From Cryptomeria japonica (lineage: Eukaryota; Streptophyta; Pinopsida; Cupressales; Cupressaceae), in the NCBI RefSeq assembly GCF_030272615.1, contig NC_081411.1, positions 827,442,897 through 827,506,896 on the forward strand: 64,000 nt of DNA, written 5' to 3'. Below, one piece after another: positions 23,712 to 34,940 of this stretch. The notes under the pieces are model-generated. The model was not told the DNA's origin. It worked only from the letters and a program-made list of their open reading frames with translations, and searched no databases. The translations under genes and the position numbers were made by a program. Numbering within the stretch: the first letter of the stretch is position 1; each line of letters starts with the position of its first letter.

Positions 23712-23790
23712 ATGGCAGATCCCAGATCAAGGCTGCATTTATTTGAGTGAGTGCAGTCTTATCAGAGACCTCCTAGCACTGGTGGCATGG
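23712..23790 (+). pseudogene. Probable first exon of the PMD-family relic
   Basis: The ATG opens a frame MADPRSRLHLFE, then a TGA (from CGA or similar), then VQSYQRPPSTGGM, directly followed by the donor-like GTGAGT at 23789. The peptide start fits the N-terminus expected for proteins with the plant mobile domain. I could not match its phase to an acceptor before the next coding block at 25172, so the intron is inferred. Confidence 0.4.
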
Positions 23791-23906
23791 TGAGTTGCAT
23801 GATTTTTTTCTCATTTATGTCTATTTTTCCAAAAATTTAATTATTTTATGGTATGTCATCTTTCATGAATTTCGCAATTGACTGTCGATTTTGCCGCAAT
23901 TAATAT
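23791..23906 (+). other. Intron-like segment before the solo LTR
   Basis: AT-rich, without coding potential. It contains CGCAATTG and CCGCAATTAATAT, which belong to the same GCAATTGATA-type repeat that resumes after the LTR at 24887. Confidence 0.5.
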
Positions 23907-24886
23907 TGAAGAGGGGAAAATGGAATGAGAGGTTAAATGATCAAAAACATAATGAAATGAGCAAGAAAACACTAAAACATCAAAAGATCATGTATACTTT
24001 GTTAGTTTACCTCTCCCTCGGATTGAGCCTTCGATGAAGTTGAATAGCGCCTCTCTTCAACTTGATTGGATGGGCTCCTTCTTGATGGATGTGGAATTCT
24101 CTCCAAATGCTCAACAAGGTAAGCGGATTAGGCTAGGATTTGATTTGGATTAAATGGAAATGGTTAGATGGGTTTGATAATGGAGGATTATGAGGACATT
24201 ATAGAGGGATGATTAGAAGAGGATGAGAGGAGAAAATAGTAGCATAAGAATGCCATAGAAGATCCTGATTTGTGAGGAGAATGGGCTCCAATTTATAGAT
24301 TGGAGGAGGCTAATGGAGGGCCAAGATTGATTTGATCATGAAGGGTTGAGATTAATTTGAGATAGAAGGAATGGATCAAGGGTGCCTTGGGAAAATAAAC
24401 AGGAATATAAAATTCCTTGAAAAAAGGGGGGAGAAATTTGAATTTCAAACATGAGGAATTAAAAATTTCAAAATAAGGATGCATTGAGGGATTCAAAGAA
24501 ATTTGAATTTCTTTGAGACTCAATGTTGATGTGACATGAGTGGGAATTAAAAATTGAGGGATAATGATAAGCATGATTATGAGAGATTCTAGAAGGATTA
24601 ATTAGGCTGAGTGGGATTAGGAAAAGTGATTTGTAGGAATCACATGACTAGGTTAATTAATTAAAATCAATTAACTGCGTAGGTTTAGAGGAAATAATTA
24701 TTGGAAGGGACTTTAGAAGAATAGGGGAATAATTAATTTATTTGATAAATTAATTATTGGACAATAGTGATAGAATTAATTAAATTAGATTTAATTAACA
24801 CTGAGAATAATAGAAATAACACAATTCAGTCAATTAATTATGTTGACAGGCTTAAATTAATTAAATATTAATTTTAGGTGTCTACA
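23907..24886 (-). mobile_element. Solo LTR, 980 bp, minus orientation
   Basis: On minus it begins TGTAGACACCTAAAA and ends CTCTTCA. The TATA box CTATAAATT lies at plus 24291-24297. Flanking bases AATAT (23902-23906) and GATAT (24887-24891) agree at four of five positions and may be a target duplication. No polypurine tract or internal region is attached, so it is a recombination remnant. It has the same termini as the LTR ending at 15541. Confidence 0.75.
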
Positions 24887-24891
24887 GATAT

Positions 24892-25110
24892 AATTATCTC
24901 GCAATTGATGTAAATGCACCGCATTTGATATTTTATATTGCATTTGATAAATTTACTTCGCATTTGCAATTTTTGATTCGCAATTGATAATTGTATTTCG
25001 CATTTGTTAAAATTGATTCACATTTGATACAAGTATGTCACATTTGATAATTTTACTTTGCAGCTGATATAAGTATTTCACATTTGAAAATAAACACATT
25101 TTTTCTTCTT
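24892..25110 (+). repeat. Degenerate GCATTTGATA repeat
   Basis: About nine copies of a 20-25 bp unit of the form cgcatttgataattttattt, with CGCAATTG and CACATTTG variants. The same unit appears before the solo LTR (near 23873 and 23895), so the LTR landed inside this array. It lies in the presumed intron of the PMD relic. Confidence 0.65.
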
Positions 25111-25171
25111 ATTTATGCGTCCTGACAATTTGTTGATGTAACTAACTCATTTTTATGTTTTCCAAATGCAA

Positions 25172-27057
25172 ACGCATTATCCAGTACTTGTTGGACAACC
25201 GAGGCCAGATGGTCTTGATCAACGTCATGAGTTGGATCCAGAGAATACCATTTTGTTACAACAGGTTGGATTCTATTACATAGCGCATTTGCCTTAGATT
25301 GTGGCCCATAGGGCCATGATTACTTCTTTGATTGAGCGGTGGCATTTAGAGACATGTTCTTTTCATCTACCGACAGGTGAGGCATCCATCACACTTGAGG
25401 ATGTGTGGCATATTTTACACATTTTGATATTTGGTACACGAGTTACTTTTGATTTTCATGATTGTGTTTCTACTTTGTGTACATTGTTCGAGTGTGAGGA
25501 GCAGGATCTACATATTCAAGGTCATTACGAGATTTGTTGGGATGATTTTGATTATAATGATCTCACCATTGTGCTTTCTTGTACTATTGCTGGATTATTG
25601 ATTTCTGATAGACATGCCCATGGTTTTCCTATTGGATGGGGATGCATCATACATGATATGATTATTGACAAATGTGTGTTTTCTTGGGGTCCTTGTCTTC
25701 TTGCCACTTTGTATCATCAGATGCATGGGATTGTTTACTTGCAATAGAAATTAGTTGGATGTGGCATTACTTTTCTCCAAACATGGGCTTGGGAGCACGT
25801 AGCTATCTTTTGTCCTACGTTACGTATTGATTTAGAGCCAAATCAGCCATATGCTTTTGGATACACTATTGGTGTGAGGCATAGGTCATCGGGTAACATC
25901 TTGTATTGGTGTCATCAGATTGATATCTTACAATATTTCTCATGGAGACCTTATCTTACTTGCCCTAGTTGGACTGATGATGCTCAACATCTTCCTTTTT
26001 TTTGACAGTGGAGATATCTTATTGGTCGAGACGTGGGTGGTCACAGGGTTATTGACATGCATTTTCCTAGCTGTGTACTCAGACAGTTTCGGGGAAGTAT
26101 AGGGGATTCTGAATGTGACAGCGTATTTTGCTCGCACTGCTTGAGAGGTTGGTGATTGGGGTGCTTACGTGCAGCCTCATGTTGCTATTGTTGAGTTTGA
26201 TTCTCTTTCTCTTGTTTTATGGGGATGGTGAGTTGGTGTGGTGGATCTAGGGTCCACAATATAGTGTATGGTGGATACAGCACAGGCGTATACCTTTGAC
26301 AGATCTGATAGTTCCAATTGGTGCTCAGCAGATTAGACATGGCAGGGGTCCTAGGGGGAGAGGGGGAGGTGGAGGAGGTAGGGGTGGAGGAGGTATAGAT
26401 CTGATAGCAACGGTTGCAGAGCAGGTGGATAGTGGATAGGAGGATGTGAATATTAGTGGAGGGACTGTAGCTATGAGCAGTTTTGATGAGTGATGACTGA
26501 GGATCAGGGTCATCGAGCAGTAGTGAAGATGAGGGCGGGGATGATGGATATGATGTGGAGATGCCCCAGGTTGTGGAGTCTATAGGTGTGGAGAGAGGAG
26601 ATGAGGAGGGATTGAGAGTTCGAGTTAGGCATTTAGAGGACTTAGTTGTTACTCTATGGCAACGACGTATGCAGGATAGAGATCAATACAGGTAGGCGAT
26701 GGAGGAATTGACTGCATAAAGGGATCATTTACGAAGGGAGAGAGATGAGGTAGTTAGGAGAGCTCAGATCACCATGGATGCCCATGATCAGTTATTTGGG
26801 CTGGTGACAGTGGCACATAGCTAGGCAGATAGATATTTTGTTGCTGCACAGGAGGCTATTTATTATCGGCAGGCTTACGAGAGAGTTATTCCTAAGGGTC
26901 AGAGGGAGCCTAGTTTTAGTTCTTTTTATGGGGATAAGATCGATTCGATCTACCTCTCAACAGACTAGCAGTGGAGGAGTGATGGGTCCACCTAGAGCAT
27001 CGTCGAGACAGGCTGGAGTTAGTCAAGATGCACCTACTGATAGAGGCAGCATAGGTT
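25172..27057 (+). pseudogene. Plant mobile domain (PMD) protein relic
   Basis: The frame reads LVGQPRPDGLDQ, a TAG where Gln is expected, then the diagnostic PMD block MITSLIERWHLETCSF, LPTGEASITLEDVWHIL and GTRVTFD (25315-25455). It continues through AWEHVAIFCPTLR, ILYWCHQ and VGGHRVIDMHFPSCVLRQF (about 26025-26090). Stops occur at 25286, 25746 and 26006. Later parts are recovered only by changing frame near 26130: a VWWIQHRRIPLTDL segment (about 26262-26305), a Gly/Arg-rich tract near 26350 and a coiled-coil-like acidic tail to 27057. PMD proteins occur both as host genes (MAIN and MAIL types) and as passengers of plant transposons. Here it is a broken copy, probably transposon-borne. Confidence 0.75.
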
Positions 27058-28299
27058 GATAGATTGGATATTGATGTTGATGTTGTAGATAGGATGTATT
27101 TTGACACATTTCTATATGATATGTGATATGCATTCTTGATGAGCTATTTGATGATGAACTTCATGGTATAATGTTTCTTTATTATGTTTTTATGCTATTG
27201 TGATGATGAATGCAATGTGAATGTGGTATCATGCAGTGATTTGATGTAGCTTTATGTTGCGATGTATAATGGTTGATGAAATTCTTATTATAATACAATG
27301 GAATATCATTATGAAATGATATATATGAAAATGTAATGTGATGTTTATTTTTGTGTGTCAAAATATGTGTTGAACACTTTGAGTTTGGATAAAGTTTTAG
27401 TTGTTAGACGTAGAATATATATAAAATGGTCAATCAATTGAATCAACCTTTGTTTATTCCAGATTTAGATATGATAATAGATGATTTGATAGAATTTTGA
27501 TGAGAAAGTCTTCATTGCTTTATTCGTAGTGCAATACATTATCATCATTGAGCCTTATTGTATAACAATGGAGCTTATTACACCAGGGTATGAGGAACCA
27601 AGATGTATAGATATCTCATTGCAAAGAAACAAGCATGTAACAGATAAGGAATGAACCATCCATTCTGGGAAATACACTAGGGATCGAGGTATGTGTGGCA
27701 TTCACAAGCTGAACACTCCTATCACAGACACCCACTAGAGCAATTGCCCCAAAACTTCATTGGTTCAAACCACAAATAGCAAACAAAGAAAAGGATCATG
27801 CCCATCACGGCTCCTCTAGTCACTTTTGGACATCTTTGAGTAGCTAAAAGCAATGATCTTCGCCAATTTGATAAAAGAGTCAACTAAAAATAGACAAAAC
27901 TCAGCAGTTAAACTGAATGTGCCTTTGCTTTGATATGTTTGATATAATGTCTAGTTTCAGAAGTTTTGGACCCCGTATAAGACCGATTTGTCTGGTTTTG
28001 AGTGTACCAATTATGTTTAAGACTAGATGTTGATCACATTGATAGTTTTATAGTAATTTGATAGATTAGACAGTTGATCAGCTTGATTGCGGATGTTTTG
28101 ACAATATAGTTGTATCCTTTGTTTAACTTCATGTGAAGTGTTTGTTGGATATCTGTAGGGTGTTGGATTCTTGCGAGATAATTTATTGCTAGTTTTTTAT
28201 GTTTTCTAGATTTTTAGTTTGTTTTTTATTTGTTTAGGACTTTTTGTGAATGTTTTTATTTAATTTTTATTTTTTCAGTGTTTTTGTGGTTGATGTTTT
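27058..28299. other. Gene-free DNA after the PMD relic
   Basis: AT-rich to about 27500, then mixed-composition sequence with no reading frame over 60 codons. It may contain the 3' LTR of the minus-strand gypsy element that follows, but I found no TG/CA pair with a matching partner. Confidence 0.4.
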
Positions 28300-28578
28300 T
28301 TTCAAGACTTGTATCTTATTTTTAGGATTTTTTCAGGACTTTATCTGATTTTTAGGATTTTTTTTAGGACTTTATCTGATTTTTAGGATTTTTTTCAGGA
28401 CTTTATCTGATTTTTAGGATTTTTTCAGGACTTTATCTTATTTTTAGGATTTTTTCAGGACTTTATCTGATTTTTGGGATTTTTTCAGGACATTATCTAA
28501 TTTTTAGAATTTTTTCAGGACATTATTTGATTTTTAGGCTTTTTTCAGGACTTTATATGATTTTTAGGATATTTTTTA
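28300..28578. repeat. About nine copies of a 30-bp minisatellite
   Basis: The unit is close to aggactttatctgattttt followed by aggattttttc. It is repeated in one orientation with small length changes in the T runs. There is no coding sense. Confidence 0.85.
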
Positions 28579-29000
28579 GTTATGCCCCCAAGTGTAGACC
28601 TATGATGATGATATGCAACATGTATGTGGAGACAATGAATTTTCAATATGAGTTATGCAGGATATATGACCAGAATGCAATTCCTATTTGAAGAAGGATG
28701 ATTGTGTGTTTCCTTCACTTTGACACGCACTAATTGGATTAAAGGTGAGAAATGTTTCAAAGATACGAGTTCAATCAATTTTCAAAAATACTTTGACCAT
28801 CCAACCTAACACACTATGTAACCAATATTTATGAATGGAGGCGCAGAAAAATTCTCCATCAATTCTTGAAACATTGATCTTCTTTTGCCCATGTGTGTGC
28901 AATTGAGTTTATTCTGACTCTTATAACCATCAAAGACCCTTATAATCCTATGTGGCTAGCTAAGTGATTTATTTTGACTTCAAAAGAAACCTAGATATAG

Positions 29001-29099
29001 CCTCGTTGCCAACAAGCCTTTAGGGCTTCGACGAGGTTATGCACTATAATCTCTCAAACATTTCTCCATTGCCAGTAGGCATCCATAGCCCTGATGGAG
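29001..29099. repeat. Two matched 36-nt hairpins
   Basis: Hairpin 1 (29001-29036) has outer arms CCTCGT/ACGAGG and an inner AGCC/GGCT stem. Hairpin 2 (29064-29099) has outer arms CTCCAT/ATGGAG and an inner GGC/GCC stem. Both are 36 nt, start 63 nt apart and share a TTGCCA after the first arm. The arms differ in sequence but stay complementary. Confidence 0.55.
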
Positions 29100-29136
29100 T
29101 TATTTGCATGTTCCCATAGTCAAGCTCTTATTGCAC

Positions 29137-29137
29137 A

Positions 29138-29178
<41 letters not shown>
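29137..29178. repeat. (TA)n microsatellite
   Basis: An uninterrupted alternating TA run of about 20 units within gene-free DNA. Confidence 0.95.
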
Positions 29179-29179
<1 letters not shown>

Positions 29180-29659
29180 TTGTTTATGTTTCCTTGAGAT
29201 GGATATTGGCACTTCTTTCTTGTTTTTTTCTTGCCTTGACTTGTAAGTAATGAAACCTACTTGGGTATGACAATTACAACGGTATTGAAGTAGAATATTG
29301 GATTTTTCACTAGCCACATGACCAACTAGGTATCTGTAATGACTTAGAGATTTTGATTAATGTGCGAGATATAAAAATTGATAGATTTTGGGTAACAAGA
29401 CTTGATAAGGAAGCCTCTACACAACCAAGGATAAAGATTAACCCCAATGTGACGTTGAAGATAAATGACTAAAGACCTCCTAAGGACTTCATGAACAAGT
29501 ATATAGGAAATGAGTCAACCTTCGTTCCTTTCAGTGTAGATAGGTGAATGATTTAGACAATCATCATGTTTTATTGATGCAGCTATATGAGAAAGGAATA
29601 ATATAATGCGAAAAAAAAAATATGCAAATGCAGTACTGAAAAATGAAATTAACCCACCC

Positions 29660-30830
29660 TTATATGTAATATCTTTTTAGTTGCATGTTGTTGATGGGAT
29701 CGGGAAGTGAAGCTCCCTCCATTATTTTCAAATGATAAGTGCCATTTCCAATTAATTTTGTTATGACAAAAGGACCTAACCAGTTAGGTTCAAATTTTCC
29801 TGGTTTTTCACACTCAACGAGGTTCCTTTGATTTTCTTTAAGAATGATATCTCCTATTTCGAAGCGATGTGGGTTGACTCTTTGTTGTAGCTTCTTCTCA
29901 TTCTGTTTTGGTATCCTTGTAAATGATTTAGAGCACGTTGTCATTTTTCATCTAGGAATTCTAACTCTTGCAAATGTGCTACTCTATAGTTTTCTTCTGA
30001 GATAATGTTTTTTAGAGAGACTCTTAGGGATGGCAATTCTACTTCGATACGTAAAATAGGTTCTGCACCATAAACCAAAGAGAATGGTGTTTTACCAGTT
30101 GTTGTGTGGACACTTCTCAATAAGCCCATAGATTCAGATTTAGTTGGAGATGCCAATCTCGTCAACTATCATTGACAACTTTCTTTAAAATTTTCAAAAT
30201 AGTTTTGTTTGTTGCCTTAGCTTGACCATTGCTTTGGGGATAGTAGGGTGTCGTGAAATGTTGTTGGATGTTAAATTGTTCACAAAGCTCACCCACTTCT
30301 TGATTTTTGAAGGGTCAACCATTATCAATTGCAATGCACATGGGTACCCCATATCTGCAAATAATATAATTCAAGATGAATTTAGCTATTTGCTTTCCTG
30401 TTGTGAAAGTCATCAGGATTTCTTCACCCCATTTTGTGAAATATTTTGTCGCTATGAGAATAAACTTATGTCCGTTGGAGGAGGTAGGATTTATTTTCCC
30501 TACAAGATCTAATCCCCATTGTGAAAATGGCCCTGGTGATGTTATTGGTTGAATATCTTGAATGAGGTTCCCATGTATTTGGCATTGTTTGCATCTTTAG
30601 ACATACTTGTAAGCATCCTTTTCCATTGTAGGCCAATAATAACTTGTTCGCAACAATTTTTTTGCTAGAGAAGATCTAGAATAATGTGCACCACATATAC
30701 CATCATGAAATTCTTTCAAGGTGATTTGTGCCTCCTCAGCATCAACGCATCTAAGTAAGGTGTTATCTAAGATTTTATGTACAAAGTGTCAGCAATAATT
30801 GAATGTTTTGATGATTGTCAGATGAGTGTC
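29660..30830 (-). pseudogene. Integrase of the Tat-like element
   Basis: On minus the CKQCQIHGN half of the zinc-binding region is near 30600. The core follows: GLDLVG near 30510 (first catalytic Asp), FILIATKYFTKW near 30440, AIDNG near 30320 (second Asp), then a block ending TTPYYPQSNGQA and TNKTILKILKK near 30190. The C-terminal block GKTPFSLVYGAEPI (about 30090) and the chromo-like end GPFVITKLIGNGTYHL / LKRYYI (29740-29660) are readable. TGA replaces a residue after DNG, and a frameshift joins 29941. It cannot encode active enzyme. Confidence 0.8.
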
Positions 30831-31099
30831 TTCCTTTGATTATGTGAAAGATCAGGGGGTATATATTGATCATGAAGATATGCATATATATCTCTGTACC
30901 ATGGGGATTCATGTCCTATTACCATACATACAGATTCAGCGGATGGTATTTCATAATATGGGACAATGAGTTGTTCCACTCAAAATTCAAAGGGAGTTCC
31001 ATCGTTTGGTATCTAAGAGAGATCCTACTGTTGCCATTGCATCTATTGCATTGTTTTGAACCCTCGGTATTTGTTCAAATGAGATTTTGGTGAAGTGTT

Positions 31100-31958
31100 G
31101 CTTGTATTCTTCCACCAATTGTTTGTATGGTTGTAGCTTGTCATCTTTTGTATTGTAATCATCGTTGACTTGATTAATAATAAGTTGTGACTCTCCAAAG
31201 ACCTATAGGTCCTTGATCTTCCATTGTAGTGCAGTGCGTAGTCCTACCATCAAGGCTTCATATTCAGAAATATTATTGGTGCAAGGGAAGTTGATCTTGA
31301 ATGATTTGGGAATTGAATCTCCTTGAGGTGTTATGAAGAGAATTCTTGCTCCTACTCCATGATTTGTATGTGAACAATCAAAGAATAATTTCCAATGTGT
31401 TTGTGCTGATAGTGCAAATATTGATTCATCTGGTAAATATATCACCATTGGATGATTATCTTGTAAAGGTACTCCTGCAAGTTGGTCTGCTATGATTTGT
31501 CCTTTTATGGCTTTTCTATTGACATATTCAATGTCGAATTCACTGAGTATCATGACCCGCTTTGCAAGTCTTCTGATTAGTGCTACTTTATTCATCAAGT
31601 ATTTGAGTGGATCAAATTGTGCAACAAGTTGTACTTTATGACTCAACATATAATGTCTCAATTTTTGTGATGTAAAAACTACTACAAGACATGCTCTTTC
31701 TATTTGTGTGTAGTTGATTTCATACCCAATGAGTTTTCTACTGATCGGCTCTCTCTTTTCCTTGTTCATCATGTTGTGCTAGGAGAGCACCTAAGGAGGA
31801 GTTTGTTGCAGCTATATATAGGAGTAATGGTTTCCCATGTATGGGTGGAACCAAGATTGGAGTGGACAAAAGATATTCCTTTAGTGTCTTGAATGCCTCT
31901 TGGCATTGTTGTGTCCATTTAAATGTAACACCTTTCTTTAAAAGATGTTGAAATGGTT
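31100..31958 (-). pseudogene. RNase H plus additional RNase H of the Tat-like element
   Basis: From about 31900 on minus the first RNase H reads LLLYIAATNSSLGALL, then after a single-base shift near 31772 REPISRKL, NYTQIERACLVVVF and LRHYMLSH. The second RNase H begins near 31400 with WKLFFDCSHTNHGVGA and continues with NISEYEALMVGL and, past a stop at 31203, GESQLIINQVN. Two tandem RNase H domains, the second archaeal-like, are the hallmark of Tat elements. The expected Asp-Gly of the second domain reads DCS, so a catalytic-site neighbour has changed. Confidence 0.75.
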
Positions 31959-31959
31959 G

Positions 31960-33099
31960 TCACTTTTCTGCCAATTCGGCAATGAATCGCCTTACGAACT
32001 GTAATCTCCCTTGTAGACTTATGAGTTGTTTAAGTGTAGAAGGTGATGGCATGTCTAAAATAGCTTTCACTTTCTCTAGATCTATCTCAATTTCATGATT
32101 GGATACAATGAAGCCCAAGAGTTTGTCGGATGTTACCCCAAAGACACATTTTTTTGGATTGAGTCTTACCTTGTATTGCTCAAGTCTATCAAAGATCTTA
32201 GCCAATATGTCTAAATGACTATCCTTTATTTTGGACTTTGCTAGCAAGTCATATACATAATCTTCCATGATTGTGTGTATCATGTCATGAAACGGGGTGG
32301 TCATTGCCCTTTGATAAGTGGCACCTGCATTTTTAAGGCCGAATGGTATCACATTCCAGCAATATGTTCCCCATGGACAAGTGAATATTGTTTTAGGTTG
32401 GTCTTATGGTGCAATTTTGATTTTATTATAACCAAAAAAACCGTCCATGAGTGATAGCATTTCATTTCCAGCTGTCAAGTCTACTATGATGTCTATGTTA
32501 GGGAGTGGAAAGTAATCTTTTGGGGAAGGCTTGTTGAGATCCCTGAAGTCAGTGCAGATCATGATACCTCCAGTATGCTTGGATACCAGGACTATAATTG
32601 AAATCCATTCAGCATAGTCTATAGGCCTAATGAAACCCACATCTAACATTTTTTGTAGCTCGATTTTGACTAACAAGGCTATGTGAGGGTGCATCTTCCT
32701 AAGCTTTTGTTTATATGGTTTTAACCCTGAAAGAAACGGTAAGTGATGTAAGACCAATTCCGGGTCTATTCCAAACATATCTGCATAAGACCATGCAAAA
32801 TTGATGGGTCTTTGCTTAAAGAATTTGATAAATTTCTCTTTTTCCACTAGATCGAGGGAATTTGCTAGGTGTATGTTATGAACTATCTCAACATCGTCGA
32901 TGTTGATTTCCTCTATTTCTTCTACCAATAATGTTGATTGTTCTTTATCAATAGGAAGAGCATCCATTATGCATTTGGATTTATTATCACTGTCGTGATT
33001 AAGAGAGGAGCTTGCTTCTCCAAAATATGCAGTTCTATCTAAATCTACTGCATAGCCAACTTTGTGATCATTATAATGGAATCCATCCCTTGCACCCAA
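31960..33099 (-). pseudogene. Reverse transcriptase of the Tat-like element, catalytic motif mutated
   Basis: The conserved order is readable: LVLHHLPFLSGLKPYKQKLR (about 32745), GFIRPIDYAEW, MICTDFRDLNKPSPKDYFPLP (about 32560-32500), a short gap with TGA at 32404, then FGLKNAGATYQRAM and the catalytic box. That box reads YVYD (about 32263-32252) where YVDD is expected, so one of the two metal-binding Asp is lost. The thumb (KCVFGV, LGFIVS) and connection follow. All parts are in one register apart from the TGA. Confidence 0.9.
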
Positions 33100-33369
33100 G
33101 AATTCATCTATGGCTTCATCATTTTAAAACCAATCTAATTGTGGCTTTCCTTCTTGCCCCCAGTCAATCAAATATGGATGCATAAGGAGCAAGTCTTTGT
33201 CTCATGTTGTCTTAGAGGATCCTGATATCATGCATACTTGGTTATGATCTATTGTTTCTTCATCATAAATTGGTGGTGGGTTGTCTTCATTGTCGGATGG
33301 AAATTCATAATCATGCAAATTTGTGACTCTTTCTATGTATGTTTCACTTTTTGATTTTGTGTCACTTAT

Positions 33370-34116
33370 CTACTCTTGTTCTTGTAACTGAGTTTGTTGT
33401 AAATTAGTGGATCTCCTTTGTATCGTGGATACCCTTCTTAAGATTGGTATCAGTATTTGCAGTCTTTCTTCATCTGACTCAAATGGAGGAGCTGAAGTTG
33501 TTTCTCTTGGCAAAAGTATTGACAATAACCAAGGATTTGGCTCATCTGCTGGTGTTAAGCCTGTATCTATTACCATGTTTGCTTGTGTAGATGTTTTAGG
33601 TATAGTACTGCTAGATGTCTTTATGCTAGGTTCTTGTAGAAGTTGCCTCATGTCTTCACCATCTGGTTCCATGATAGGAGATGTTGGTGGTCTCTTTCTT
33701 TTTTGAGGTGAAGAGAAATACATCTTTTTTTATGACTGATTCTGAGGTATGCATTCTAAAGGTAACCTTGGCTTGTTCAATATATCCAATGTACGTTGTC
33801 TAGCTTCTATTATTTGTAGCACATATTTATATAGCAAGCCTTGATTCTTTGGTTTTTCATGTGGCAAAATAGGTTCTAATATTCCTTTCTTTTGTAGTTC
33901 TAATCCTGTGGTACCATCATATCCATGTTTTTGTAACATCTTGAATTCATTTCCATATTGACGTAGAGGTATCCTGGGTACTATCATGTCATCTTCTTCT
34001 TTGTATATCCAATGATTGATATCTTCATTTAGAGATTCTTCATTTAGGTCTCCCCATCTAATGAAAGAGCAAGAATATGAATACTTTACTATTTCTTTTC
34101 CTTTATCTTGCTTCAA
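33370..34116 (-). pseudogene. G-patch-containing segment between protease and RT
   Basis: About 33960-33830 on minus gives MLQKHGYDGTTGL, KGILEPILPHEKPKNQGLLYK. The spacing of aromatic, Gly and Pro-Ile residues fits a G-patch, an RNA-binding motif also found next to protease in some retroelements. One conserved Gly in each half seems replaced (GLE for GLG, GLLY for GLGY). The next 118 codons (33723-33370) are Ser/Thr/Pro-rich with no domain. The segment joins protease upstream and RT downstream across short gaps. Confidence 0.6.
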
Positions 34117-34334
34117 TGTTGTGTTCTGAGGCTTTCCAAAAGACCTGGGAGAAAAGGATGATTGTTTGTCGTCTGATGTACTCGAAATGGAATATTCTCA
34201 ACAACCAACTTCTTTAATATGTAGAGAAGATGTGGTTGGTGTATTTTTCTTTGTTTCTTTAATTGATAATGATTCCATTTGTAAGTGAATAGGGGCTTCA
34301 TGATTATTTGGTACTTGATTGTCTAAGCTTGCCC

Positions 34335-34751
34335 TTAAATAAATAGAATGTTAAAAAGGGTTGGGTCACCATGGACAGTCATCTCTATTCCATTATATGG
34401 GAACTTTACACATTGGTGAAAAGTTGATGGTACTGCTTGCATTGTATGTATCCATGGGCGACCTAACAACATATTGTACCCCAATTCTTTGTCTAGGACT
34501 TGAAAGGTAATATTTGTTTTAGTTCGTCCTACTTGTACTGGTAAAGTCACCACACCCTTAGAGGGGTGTTCCTCGTCATCATAGGCTTTGATATTGATTC
34601 TTTTAGTAGAATCAATATAATGTTCAGAATATCTTAAAGCTTTGATCAAATGTAGAGTGCATATGTTGAGGCCAACTCCACCATCTATAAGTACTCTTTG
34701 AACCTTTTTTCGATCAACCAAAGCTTCCAAGTGCAAGGGATCATTATGCAT
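34335..34751 (-). pseudogene. Retropepsin of the Tat-like element
   Basis: The active-site loop reads VLIDGGVGLNIC near 34690-34655, with the catalytic Asp in place. Then come the flap-like segment and YNMLLGRPWIHTMQAVPST (about 34460-34425) and the CVKFPYNG end. These are the normal landmarks of plant gypsy protease. The frame is closed by a stop at 34335; downstream sequence toward 34113 shows further protein-like pieces. Confidence 0.8.
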
Positions 34752-34940
34752 GGGTCAATTTGTAGGGACATCCTATTCAGTGAATGTGACCTTTGAAGCT
34801 GTCAAGTTTCCAACCATGGATTATAATGTGTTCTCATCAATATCTCTAGCAACAACCAAATCTTGTAAAGCTTTATCCAGGACTGCCTTATGGGCTGGTG
34901 ATATGCGCAATAACTCAAATAGTGAAATTTAGGCTAGAGT

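Noticed and set aside
28300-28578. CRISPR-like array
   Set aside because: The repeats are contiguous with no unique spacers of constant length, there are no cas genes, and the DNA is eukaryotic.
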